A stretch of 64,000 bases of DNA from Epiperipatus broadwayi (Eukaryota; Onychophora; Udeonychophora; Euonychophora; Peripatidae). Of this stretch, positions 35,901 to 49,189 are shown piece after piece. The notes under the pieces were generated by a model that made no database searches, was not told the DNA's origin, and saw only the letters and a list, made by a program, of their open reading frames with translations. Position 1 is the stretch's first letter. The number at the start of each line of letters is the position of its first letter. The translations under genes were made by a program, and so were the position numbers. The DNA lies in the NCBI GenBank assembly GCA_028023455.1, contig JAQFVV010012398.1, positions 11,895,160 through 11,959,159 of the forward strand, read 5' to 3'.

Positions 35901-38820
35901 CTAATTTTGACACATCTCATGCTAATGTGGGTATTAGTACATTTGACTGTTGCGTCCATGATCACGTCAAGCCAGATAAATCTTGGAAACTTAGATCACA
36001 GTCTGACTTAGAATTTTTTTTTTTTCAGATATTCATCCTATAATTAACTCGGTTCAGTATTAATAAATAGATATCTTCATATTATTAGCTAGAGTGTAAA
36101 GATCCTAGTTTGTGTGTGTGTGTGAATTGCTGATATGAATATTGATGCACAGTAAAAACAAACAATACTATTGAAATGTATTGCTGCCTTTACCACTTGG
36201 AGCAAAAGTATAATTCTTGATAGGTGCTGATCGCTTGATTATCCTTAACTTTAAGCTTTTTCTTTATAACTGTAAACAGTACCACAATATTGACAAAATG
36301 GCATTACAAATCTTCCACAAAAAATCTTTTTTTTTTTTTTTAATAATTCCCATCTTTAATTTTAACAGTATCAAAAGGACTATGAATATGGCGCTGCAAG
36401 GGCTCTGAAAGCACTAAGTCTAAAAGATAGAAAAGATAAAAAAAAATATCATTTAGTATTGATGTTTATGTTCTAATTTAAATAAAATTAAGAACTAAAT
36501 GTTTGTTTTACATCACTCTAGCTTTTACATAAAAATCTGTTTAATATTTTGCAACTATTTTTTGATTTGTATAAAAATAGTTAATAATTATCTTCTTTTT
36601 TTTTTTCCAAATATAGAACGTTCATCTTTAAATATACAATATTTAAATATTCTATCAAATAAAAATAAATATGCCCTGTGTGGTTTGACCCAGTTAGTAG
36701 AAAGTCCGATTTAGGATTGGTGGACGTGGCGTGGAGCTTTTTTAAAAGATTATCAGTTTTTTTTCTTGAAGTTCTCAGCAATACTCCTCATCATTCCAAT
36801 TGCCCCTGTATTCCTCGCTAATCTCCCATAAATATAAATTTTCAGTGTCCATCAAGATTTTAATAGTTTGTGAATTTAAAGTTCTGCTCTAATATTCTCA
36901 CATTTTGCTGCACTGAGCTTTTTTAAAAAGAGATAATAATTATTTAGAGAAAATCAGTTTATTTACATTATCATTAGCAGTCATTTATAAACAAATATGG
37001 CTATTTTAACTCCCAAAAATAAATAAATAAAAGTAGAGATACAAAAATGAAAAGTTAAAATAGAGTTTTGTGTTGCTTACATAAACTAATCCAATGCTGT
37101 TCATTTAGTCAGTTATTTGTCATCTTATGATGCAGCTATTAACTTCTGCAGTGAACTTTAGTTTTTAAAAACTTCCAACACCTTTATCTAAGTATGTCTT
37201 TCTATTGCATTCTGTCACTTATTTTTTCATTCCAGGGAATTAAATAAATAGTGCATCTTTTTATTATTTAAATGAAAAACGTTTTTAAAAAAGTAATATC
37301 CCATATTTTAGTGGCACAATATTGTAAACATATTTTTGGGTCACTCCATATTTTTATTTACACACATGATTGAGCAAAATATCGAGAAGTGTAAGATATT
37401 ATGTAAATGAAATCTGGCCCTCTTATAAATAACCTTTCTTAAGTTCATAAAATGGCATAATTTAATTAATTCTGTTAATGACCCCCCCCCCAATAGATTT
37501 AAGTAATTTAATTGAAATTTCATCAATATAAAGCTAACCATGAATAATTGATCTGGATTGATTAGATGACAGTCATTGCATTGCTGGTAGCTTCTGTCAC
37601 TGTTAGGGACAGTATAACATTTCTAACATAGCTTTCTTTACTTATTTCAAATTTTAAAAAAAGGAAAAATAAAGTCATGGCTTTATTGCTCAGGAATTCA
37701 TTTAAAAAAAACTCGAGCTTTAAATCAATCCTGGAATCTCCCATCCCAAATGGCAGTCAACCAGCTGTCCCAAACTACGCACTTATTCAAATTACTAAAT
37801 TAAACTTTGGTACTTTTTCTTCTAAATATCAATATTTTTATTTGTTAATTTTATATTCATTTTGAATATTTAATTCACTTTTGTGTAGTTTTTAAGTTTA
37901 TTTCAAACATCTTCTTTTTAAGATATTTAACAGCATTTCATTTTTTTTCCTTCTTAATTTTTATATTTATTTTTAAACTTCAACTCTATGAGTCACAACT
38001 ATCTATTTATATATTCAAAGACTCAAAATATGTAATGATTATCTCTACCTATTTCTTGTCACTATATCATTGTGACCTGTTCATCCTCAGTTTACTTTTT
38101 AAGTTTAATTTTATTAAGACATAATTATAATAATGTGGTAAACTTTACACACAGTTTCTAGCTATTTTACTATCATTTAGTAACAAAGTGAATAGTAAGA
38201 GAAAAGTAACTTGTAATCATTGATATTATTAATCTAATACTAACAACAATATCACAGAACTTTCACGTTTGCTTTAAAAAACAGTTATTATGCAATGGAT
38301 ATCAGATGGTGTAGTGCTCTAAAACCTTCTCTCCGGACTGATTTCTGTCTTTTGGCATTATCAGCAAGGACTGGGATATAAATCTGGAACTGATGTTTGA
38401 TGCTTTGGTGCATTAATTTCACTTTTGAATCCCAATCTTATTAATGCAAAAACTAGAAAGCAATCTGTAATTAGAGACTTTCTAGTACTGTATCATTTGG
38501 TGGCTCTTGGACCAATAGCCAAAGTAATGGTTTTAGATTTTAAAATTGTTTGTAAATCTTATTTTGCTAACTTCATTTTAATCAATGTATTTAATATAAA
38601 TAAAATTTTGGCAAAGAAATAATGAATACCAAACAAAGTTTCACATATTAACCTTAAGCTCTCATGTGATATAATACAGCTTCTCCTTTAAAATTAGTAA
38701 TCTATTAGGCATATTTTCTTCTTTATTATTCTATAATTTGCACACCATCTGAAACCTCAAATTTATTGGCATAATTTACATATATAATTTTCTGTGGCAT
38801 GTCGTTTCAAAGTCTTCATC
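29966..38820. other. Long AT-rich stretch without recognised genes
   Basis: Apart from the tRNA-like remnant at 32985-33100, I see no mobile-element protein, RNA gene or convincing exon. Homopolymers are frequent: T runs adjoining A runs near 32839-32869, and 10 C at 37482-37491. A 74-codon minus frame at 35249-35473 is unusually non-repetitive (it includes EEYAGTVENKSRKQN) and could be an exon or an old element; I do not recognise it. Confidence 0.4.
32985..33100 (+). repeat. tRNA-like SINE remnant, tentative
   Basis: GTGGCACAACGGTTAATTC resembles a tRNA 5' half with an A box. A region near 33045-33060 (AGCAGGTCAAGTGAATC) sits where a B box would be, but is degenerate. No clear target duplication is visible. 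Confidence 0.4.
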
Positions 38821-38828
38821 CATTAAAC

Positions 38829-39346
38829 CAGTGGTCCTCAACCCTTGGTCCGCAGCCCGGTGCCGGGCCGTGGAACTTTTCTGAAGGTCCGCCAGCTAGA
38901 CTGGCAGACAGCTAGACTGGCAGAAAAGTTTATAATAACAATATAATAAGAGTTTAAATTTTTAATTAATATAACCAATTTTTATTTATTTTTTTCATCT
39001 CATTTTTACCCAATTAAAAAAAAAGAAAACAGAACGAAAACAAAATCTAATCAATCATACATAAATTAATTTGCTTTTCTAGTTATCACAGATGTTTATG
39101 GAGGAGGGGGGAGAATTAAACTTTTTATTACTTTTCTACAAAAATTCAAAATTAAAAAAAAAAGTTTTTTATTATACAAACTCCACATATATAAAACGTT
39201 ATCTTATATATTTAACATTATTGTTTTGATCAGTTATAACAATTATGCTCATCTTTAAGAAAATTTATCTATAGACTTCTGCAGGTCCGCAAAACCTTAT
39301 CCTTATTTTTACCGGTCCGCAGGTAAGAAAAGGTTGAAGACCACTG
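38829..39346. mobile_element. Non-autonomous hAT element with 8-bp target duplication
   Basis: The ends are CAGTGGTCCTCAACCC and, as reverse complement, CAGTGGTCTTCAACCT (14 of 16 identical). This is the classic terminus of hAT-Charlie-type elements. The exact 8-bp duplication CATTAAAC flanks it (38821-38828 and 39347-39354). Both subterminal regions carry GGTCCGC. The 518-bp interior encodes no transposase, so it depends on an autonomous hAT. A perfect 16-bp tandem duplication (CAGCTAGACTGGCAGA) lies at 38893-38924. Its left end is a GC-rich island in AT-rich surroundings. Confidence 0.95.
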
Positions 39347-39354
39347 CATTAAAC

Positions 39355-40607
<1,253 letters not shown>

Positions 40608-41756
40608 GTTTCAAAAGGCCTTTATTGTCTCAAAAGAATACAGTAATGGTTACATAGATTATGTGCTACAAGTTTTCCAGTTACAACCAGGTTACAATTG
40701 TTATTACAATAATCAAGATAACGTCTTTATAATATATTGTCTTAATTGAATGTTACAGATTTGTTCATTATAAAAATAAAGTGTTCAGAATATTATAGAC
40801 AGTTGCATTTCAATAGTTATTAGGTGCACAGATGTTACTGAAGCTATTACTGGATAGGGATGGGCTCTGTTCTTTTGCTTTATTTCCTGTTTTATTATTT
40901 ATTTTTGTTTTTCCCTTGTTGGTACTCCATATTACTTAGTCATTATTTTCTTGATTATGTTACAACCTTGCTCTGTGTTTAAGCAGAGACCAGGTAGCTG
41001 CATAGATGTCTGGACTTGTTATCAATTTGTCCCGGATTTGTATTTGCCGTAACTTGTGTTCAAAAGTAGATGGATGTCACCTTGTGTTATTTCCCATTAG
41101 GAACATACATCTTGTGCACCATAGTGAATATAGAACAAAAGTTGCTGCTCTAATCAGTGGTATTGTTTTACTTTGGAAAGCCATCATTACTTGTTCCATT
41201 GTGGTTTTATTTTTCCTATACGTGTTGCAAAGTATAATTCTTACTTGTTCCAGACCTTTGCAGTGATACAGTAAGTGCTGGACAGTTTCTTCATTCTGAT
41301 CACATAAGCCGCATAAAGGATCCATGTCTCTATATAGTCTTCTATGTACCAGAAAGTATTAAACAATCCAAAACAAAGCAAAACTCTCCATATAGTAGTG
41401 CCATCTTGTGCTCATGTGATGTTTAGTGGTTTAACCAGAAAGTATGTGGTTGGGAGGGCATCTAAGTTTATTTTAAGGATAAAATTGAAAAATTTTGGTT
41501 CTAACTCCCATTTCTTGTATTTTTTAATTAATACTTTATTGTTTATTTTTAATAGTGGTAATATTTGATTGTTGGTGGTATGGTTCTGCATTAGTTCATA
41601 GATTTCCCAATATTTATATTTTTCTGTCCATTGGTTGGGGATTTTTCCTATTGCATTGCAGTGGTATATTGCCGATTGAATGAGTGAGTCTTTTGGGGGT
41701 GGTCGATCAGTAGATGTTATTTTAATTAGATGTTTTAATTTTGTAAATTGATTAAT

Positions 41757-41760
<4 letters not shown>
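40608..41760 (-). mobile_element. LINE 3' end with CCHC tail, same family as 19164-20545
   Basis: Reading from 41760 down, the frame includes STDRPPPKDSLIQS, KYWEIYELM, and KKWELEPKFFNFILKINLDA, which matches the 19-20 kb LINE. After a frame break comes MDPLCGLCDQNEETVQHLLY with a following HC, a CCHC zinc-knuckle-like motif (41325 down to about 41255). VLYSLWCTRCMFLMGN and then, after another shift, RQIQIRDKLITSPDIYAATW follow, near 40980-41050. The 3' UTR (about 40608-40960) ends with an AATAAAG-containing sequence immediately before the AAT tail. It is truncated at its 5' end at 41760, where a second TTA array starts. Confidence 0.85.

Positions 41761-41820
<60 letters not shown>
41761..41820. 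repeat. Second (TTA)n array, about 20 units
   Basis: About 60 bp of pure TTA repeats lie at the 5'-truncated end of the LINE, in the same strand register as the larger array at its 3' end. Confidence 0.95.
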
Positions 41821-41821
<1 letters not shown>

Positions 41822-41824
41822 TAT

Positions 41825-43327
41825 AGGTTTATATTACATATGCACACACATTGTAAAAGGTCTGCATTTATAATCAATTTAAGTCAATTTTATTTTGGTT
41901 TTAAAAAGATAATGAAACATTTATTTTTAATTAAATGTATTTCAAATTATATTATAGAAACAAGCTTGATTAATTACTAATCTTTTTGTATTTTTATAAA
42001 TTAAAATTTTTGGAAAAATTACTTTCTTTTTAAGCTTTGGTCCAGGTTTTGAAAACATCAATTAAATATTTTTACAAGTTAAGATGGCAAGTATCATCTA
42101 TAAACATATGAGTGGTTTAATTAAAGATGTTTGTAAACAAGGATAATTAAAGAAATTACTGGTATGTCTATTAAAATAATTTTGTTCAACAGGTGGGCCA
42201 GTTAAATAAAGAAAAAGATGTTTTTTTGCGTAACTGATAACATTATAAAAAGACCAAATCAGAAAATAATTTTGATTAATTTTCAATGCAATTAATGACT
42301 CATTCTATACAAAAAAAAATTATTTGATTAAACATTTTCAACAATGGAGCATATTTATTTTGATCCCCACCAACACCATTTTCATTCCAATTATATAATT
42401 AAAAGAAACTCGAATTAAACTTGGATTAGTTAATAGATTATGGTTACCAATCTATTTTAGTCTGTATAGATTAAATTAAATTTTATATAAAAAAAAACTT
42501 GGTACTAAATTCAAATCTAAAACAAAATATCTAAATATTTTATTGTGAAATGAAAAATACCATGTTACATATATATAGAATTCCACTTTTCTAGAAAAAT
42601 AATATCTAGTCAGCCATATTTTTCCTAGACTTAAAGGTAACAATTTATTTTATGAACTATTTTGTCAATTTTTAAACTTACATTACTATAAATCCAGTGG
42701 TATTTGTAATTCAGTTTAGATGATTTGTTGATTTATGTATTTTTTATAATACCTAATTTTAGTCTGTTTATTTATATATTTATCTTTTATTTTAACTTTC
42801 TTTAGTACTTAGACATTATAAAACTTGATTTTTGTCAGTGTAATTGATTTTGTTATGGGTTTTTGAATACTTAAATCTTCTATTTTGCAGATGCTATAAT
42901 AGCTTGTATACTTTTAAATAGTTCAGATAAAAGAAATCAGTTTGTGTCTTAAATTTTTTTTACCCCTGTGTAGAGTTGCAAAATCACTTTCATGATTGCT
43001 AATATTTAAAATAATCTTTAATTAGTTTTAGGTCAATCTTTTTATTTATTTTTAAAAAGTAAGTTTTAAAAAAGAAATATATGATTTTTTTTTTCATGGT
43101 TTTAATGTCTCTGAAGATATTCAAAGTCATTAATGTATATTAATATGTGTGTGTCTGACATGATGGGCATGCAACTATATAAATCATTTAATAAGCTAAT
43201 TTTATTGTACTTAGATTTATAGGTAGTTTTCCTATCTACTTTGTTCACTTCATATGCATCTGAAATTAAAAGAATTAGAATATATGTATGTATTTTATAT
43301 AACTATGTTCGATATATTTATCCATCA
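41825..43327. other. AT-rich spacer
   Basis: Nothing is recognised. The translated frames are short and AT-biased. Confidence 0.4.
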
Positions 43328-43329
43328 TA

Positions 43330-44675
43330 CACCTTTACCCAGCTTAGTGATGGCAATTGATCCTCCAAAACTCATTGTTAAGCAAGAATGTCGCATGCAG
43401 AATAGTATTTATAATGAAGGTCTATGTGAAAAAAATTGGTTGGTTCCATTCGACGTAAAATATCCACATTGGTTTCCAAGCTCAAAGATTTTTTTGATTT
43501 TTTTTCATGGCAATGATGACTAAATACAGTATCTAAAAAGAAAAGTTTTATATCTCTAGGAAATAAAATGCATATTTTCTCTGCTTAAAAAGTGCAGTAC
43601 AGCAAAAAGAAAGAGAAAGTGAAACTAAATTTGAATTAAGAGTTTTTATATTCTTCCACAGAAGGTTTTCATCATAATGAAAAAAAAATCCATACTGAAG
43701 TGCATTTTTTAAAATTTGTATTACAGTATATATTACTGTACATTTATGTTTATTACTTATGTGAAATTATTCAAATTAAAAAACAATGTTTAATTATAAA
43801 TTATTTAATTAAACATAAAGACTTATTACTGTATTCCAGAGTAACAAAAGGCTTAATGCGTATAGTAAATCAGTCAACTTTAGAAAAATAAAAAAATCAA
43901 CTTATTTTAAAAGAAAAAAAATCTAACTTCTAATTTTTTAAAACATATGCTAAGTTTATTTTTCTTACTGTATATTTTTAGTAATGTAATAGTGCCCCCC
44001 CCCCATTCGTGTAGAAAGATTATTTATTAACACTTATTTTAAATTCAATCTGTTTTTTTTTTAAACTTTTTTTTAAAAATGTTTTTCTTTTGATTTGAAA
44101 CCACTTGAGCGTACTAATTAAGGAACACACATTCGCAATTTAATTTAATATTTAGTGTTTTTCTGAAGGTTTGTGATGATGGTATTTTAGTTGTACTGTT
44201 TTCATCATCTAATATAAGTAAGTGTTCAATGTGTAGAAAAATTAAACTTTATTTAAATAATCCAAATACTGTACATTATATTTAAATAAAGTTTAATTTT
44301 TCTGAAGACATTCGACACTTATATGTATACAGTATTACAGATTCAGTAATTATATATATATATATATTTTAAGTTTATACGTTCTATATTTATAATACTG
44401 AATGCAGCACTAACATTGTGTTTTATGAATAAAATAATGTATGTGCTATACAGTAATGTACTTTTGCTTTTGGGTAAAATGAATTTAAAATACCTATTCT
44501 CTGATGTCATCAGTGACACAAAATTCAAGATGGCTGCCAAAAAAAATTTTTTTTAAAATTTTCCCGATCGTTATAGTGAATAATCGATTGTAAATCGAAG
44601 TAATGGGTACAAATTGATGATGATCGCTATTGTGAAATATCGCTAAATAGCCAATCGCTAAGTGGGGTAAAGGTG
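43330..44675 (+). mobile_element. Pogo/Tigger-like non-autonomous element, copy A
   Basis: Flanked by TA (43328-43329, 44676-44677), with inverted ends CACCTTTACCCAGCTTAG and, from the right, CACCTTTACCCCACTTAG. It matches the element at 54418-56020 in reverse orientation over most of both ends: the left 200 bp match the right end of copy B, and the right 210 bp match its left end. A C10 run (43995-44004) is matched by a G12 run in copy B. No transposase is encoded: the 89-codon frame at 43254-43523 runs across the TIR and is not a gene. A foldback lies inside at 44220-44320. Conserved motifs near 44502-44538 resemble bZIP and YY1 sites. The TA target and CG-containing subterminal repeats favour the pogo branch, but other TA-targeting families are possible. 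Confidence 0.85.
44220..44320. repeat. Foldback inside pogo-like copy A
   Basis: The inner 25 bp (44235-44259 and 44279-44303) are exact reverse complements around AATTAAACTTTATTTAAATA, with a spacer of about 19 nt. The outer arms continue to AAGTGT at each end with mismatches. Confidence 0.8.
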
Positions 44676-44677
44676 TA

Positions 44678-47600
44678 TTTGAATTTGTGTATGTTTATTT
44701 GCTTCCCCATGATATATATTATTATTAACACTTGAGATACTCTGGATGATTTTGTTTTGCTTTTGGGTTTTCTCCCCATAAATTATATTTTTGTTTTGTT
44801 CTCTGGGTGAGATGCTATTTATTGTTTTGTTTTTAAAGTGATTTGGATCAGATTCACAATGTATAGGTCTAATTTTGTAATGATCTGCATGATGTGAAAA
44901 TTTATAGTGAATTGAAGCTGTTTTATTATTGATTGTTTTTATGTAAAAGCTAAAGATATGTGTTTGCACATCTTAACTTAAATCATATATCTGATAGAAT
45001 TATATAAATAACAGTCTTTAGTATTCTTCAGAGATGACACTGTATTATAATATAGTCATGAAAATTAGTATTCAAAGCTGCCAAACATCAAATGCACTAT
45101 ATGTTGATTTGCAATAAGGGACAGTTACCATTGAATTACACTTGTATTTGAACTATTATATTGTACTATAAATAAACTTTGGTTTGTTTATTGTTAGATT
45201 TATTTTAGCATTTATTTACTGTTGTTTGTTCTGTCAATTGATATTTCCAAAAGAATTTTCACTGTGGAATCTAGAGGCAATTTTAAATGTCTATGAGTGA
45301 TGGTACAGCTGTGTGAGCATTTGTACTAGGTATTCTCAGCAATGAACTCTCATATTCTAGGGTCTATTGGTATCCTATGCTTTTGGACATTAATGTACCT
45401 GCTGTTCATTACAATATTAAATAAATAAACCAGTAATCTACGTTATGCAGTCAATAAATTTATAATGTCCTCTAGTACCAAAATCTTTCTATACAAAAAT
45501 GATGTTCACAGTATGTGGATGAAGATTTGGGAAAGCAAAGAAATGATTACTGGCATGTATTATGAATGTATAACATAATCATAAAAAATTTATTGAGAAG
45601 AATCTTGGCCTTTGAAATGATATGCCACAGAAAATTATTTAAGTTTGTATATATATTATACAACTGAAAAATATATAATATTTAGCATCTGTGTTTGAAC
45701 TTCTTAAAAATGTGTCATCTGTATTTCTCTGGAATGTATTTTAAATCTGAATATGAACTTTAATAGTCAATTATCTGACAATTATTTTATGAGAGTAGAT
45801 AAATAAATGTTTCAGTGTTTTTGCAATATATTTTCCCAGAGATTATGTTGTTTGTTTGAATTTATAAAAGAAAATTAGTATCACATTTAAACATTAAAAT
45901 ATTTCTATTTTCATCTTCTACATATGGAAATAAATAGTCTCTGCATAGTTTATGGCAATGGTAGAATTGCAGACTGAAGCTCACAGTCCATGGAGCATTA
46001 CTTGCCACTTCCAATGTTCATTTATTTTTTTATTTTTAATTGAATATACATAAATACAATAGTTCAATATTTTTTTCCAATGGGATTTGACTACAGATGG
46101 TTTTAGACCAAACAATTTTCTGGCCATTTTTGTAATGGTATAGGATTTGAAAGGTTATCTCTTTATTCAAGGTAATAATCTGAAAAATATCATGGAAGTT
46201 TGAATCTAAGACAAATCTGCTATTCATTTATATCATTTTTTTTTCAAGATTGTAAGGTTAATGGTGTATAATTGAAGTCTTTATAACAAATAGTTGATTT
46301 GGTCAATAAATTTGCTGTAGATATTTAATTTTTTAATTGGGTGATTTTTTTTCAAATAACTTTCCTACTGCCCACGTGAACAATCTCAAGTGCCAAGCTC
46401 TTTATGTTTTTAGTTACAATATATGTATAAGATATCATTGCAAAATTTTCCAGCTTGCTATAACTAGTCAATTATTTAGTCGTAGTAATGTCATCAGTTT
46501 TGCATGAGCATTCTTCGTCTTCTGTTCCTTTTGTTGATTTGAGAGTTTATGTTTAAATATCCTAATGTGTGCTGAGCTTAACAGTTTCATTCACTTGATT
46601 GAGGATTGATTCTGAAACTTTTAATTCTCTTTGAGTCTGTTATTTTATTATGCTAAATTCTTTATATTTTTATTATTTATATTTTAAGTAAACATATGTA
46701 TGTATTTTCACTCAACATTTAAGCAATTACATTTAAATCAATAAACATTTCTTAAAATAATAAAATATGAACAAAACACATTGGCTTTTTAAACTATAGA
46801 GCAATAGTCCCTAATCTTTATGTACATTGTGAATTGGAGAGAATTATAATAATGCCCAAAATATATGTTTCATTTTTATTCAAAAATATGTGATAATATT
46901 AATTTAAAAATTAACACTAAAAACAATCATCAGGTTTACTTTTACATTTCCTTAGCAAATAAGTATAGACATGTCCAGAAAATTATTAAAATGTTTTAAA
47001 AATTTATAATATTATAAACATAAAATAAAATGCAAAATATTTTTTGAAAAATTGTTTATCATTTTATTAAAAATAAAGTTGTTAAAAATAATTTGATTGT
47101 CATTCCTTAACTGGTACTATAGAATCTTGGGTATAATGTTGGCACCTACTGCTTTAAAATGTTTTTCAGATTGGGATTCAGATCATTTGCTTCAATCGCA
47201 GGACAAGAAGTAACTATTGAATGGATGTATTGAAAATCAGTCATCTTCTACCAAAAGAAATCTGAAAGTCAGAAATTTTATGAAAATGATCTTTTACTGA
47301 CAGAAGTTTCTAAACTTTTGTAGATAGATGCTACTAATTTATATACATTTTTTTATGGGTTCTTCCATAAAAATTTTCATGTAATATATAAATTTGCAAT
47401 CTTTATATTTGTGTGCGTGCGCGTGGCTTTGTTGTTTTTTTTTTTTTTAAGTTTTCTTTTAACATTGTTAATATTGTATTTGAAAATTAAAATAATAGAA
47501 GGTAGAAAAAGATTTGGAGTACTATTTAGGATTTTTTTTAAATATTTAATAATGAAGTATTTTTAAGAAGAAAAAATTAATAATGAAGCCCTGTATGATT

Positions 47601-49187
47601 TAGTGTAATAGTAAAGTGTCAGATTTGGAGTGTAAGATCCTCGTGTCGATTCCATTTATGGCATTTTCGGAATCGAATTTCTTAAGAACTTCCTAGCAAT
47701 AAAGCCATTAAATTACTATTAATAATAATAAAACACAGTTGTTGTTTTTTTCAAATGAAAATATTAAATATAGACAAATTATATCACTATCTTATTTTAT
47801 TTTTCATCCTTAACTTAAAATTCTCATTCCTTCTAGCTTATACCAGCTTTTCAATTGGAATTTTATTATTATTAAAAGACTGGAAAACTATTACTAATAA
47901 AAATGAGCTACGGAAAACTTTGTTTAAACAAATGTTGAATGAAATCTAGGAGGTAGGTAAAGGAAAAACTTCATTGTTAGTGTTTAAGAATAGGCAGGAA
48001 GTATAACTGTTCAGGCAATACAATATTTTTAAATGTATTTGGAAATGGTTCAATAAACTTATAGAATAGCATTATTTAAAACTTTCTTTTTTTAAAAACA
48101 ATATATAAAATTATAATTAAAACTGCAATTCGGTTATTTTATAAACTCTTTCTCTCACTTTCTTGCATCTGTATACTAATTTTATTTTAGTAATTCATTT
48201 ATTTAAAGATGTTCTATTAATACAAGCAATGAAATATTAAAAAGCATTCAAAATGGAAATTGGCAAGAATAGCAAATAAAAAAATTTAAGCTATTATTTT
48301 TGATGTGTGTGTGTGCATATCTTTCACAACTGACTTCAAAAATACAAATTAAAATTTTCTGAAACCGTTTCACTTTCAAATGAAGTTAGAATTAAAATAT
48401 TTTTTCACAAATTTGTACTTTGTTTTGTGAATCTTTATTCTCTATATGTGAATATATATATTTCAATCAATAAAATATATAGGAAATCAGTTTTCGTTTA
48501 ATTAAATTACTCTGTGTATATATATAAACTTTTAATTATATATAATATTCATTAAAACATGATATTAAAACAAACACACACATCCCCCCTATCCAAAGAA
48601 AACGTAAACAGCAATAAGTAAAATAAATAAATGGAAAAGAAACTTATTAATAGGCAGCAACACAGTTCACCGATCACATCTATGTGCATATTGGGTGAGT
48701 AGTTTTAATAGTAGATAAAAGTATGGCCATTTGCTGAAGGAGTAGCTTGTGATGTTGAAAGCATTCAAATTGCTACTATGAATTTTTAATAGTTGAATTC
48801 AATGAACAGATAATTGTTTTTACTCTTTCTCTTTTGGTAATCGATCTGGAATTTTTTAATTCTTGAATTGTTCAAAGGAGTGTGATAATGAACAACAACA
48901 TGCTTCTGTCAACGATAATCATAAAAGAATATTATGTAAAACTATTCAAACGTGTACCAAAGATATTGAAATAAACGTCATCAAATTGGTGAGAGGAGGG
49001 AAAAGATCTATAAGTAATTCTAAAGTCATATTGAAAATTGTGCCAAGAATTTTTTTTCTGTTCCTATAATTTTTTATAACTATTTATAAATTATTTATTG
49101 ATGGAATATATAGTCACCTTTTTTATATTGACGAATAAATAAATATTTCCTAATGCATTCTATTTCAGTAAATGAATAATAATAATA
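44678..49187. other. AT-rich spacer with one tRNA-like remnant
   Basis: A 103-codon minus frame (44658-44969) is the longest non-simple open frame here. It is Asn/Lys/His-rich (HHADHYKIRPIHCESD, SPREQNKNIIYGEKTQ) and starts outside the pogo-like element, but I recognise no domain. The tRNA-like remnant is at 47590-47712. Otherwise only AT-rich DNA and short microsatellites such as GTGTGTGTG near 48305. Confidence 0.4.
47590..47712 (+). repeat. tRNA-derived SINE-like element
   Basis: TTAGTGTAATAGTAAAGTG is in the A-box position and GTGTCGATTCC, about 45 nt later, is a good B box. The region after it ends CTAGCAATAAA, an ending also seen near 26200. This looks like a tRNA-derived short interspersed element rather than a functional tRNA, because no acceptor-stem pairing is evident. 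Confidence 0.5.
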
Positions 49188-49189
49188 TA

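Noticed and set aside
43254-43523. 89-codon open frame as a gene
   Set aside because: It crosses the terminal inverted repeat of the pogo-like element and its match in copy B shows no protein-level conservation.
44658-44969. 103-codon minus-strand gene
   Set aside because: No recognisable domain, low-complexity Asn/Lys composition, and no supporting splice or start context; mentioned only in the spacer entry.
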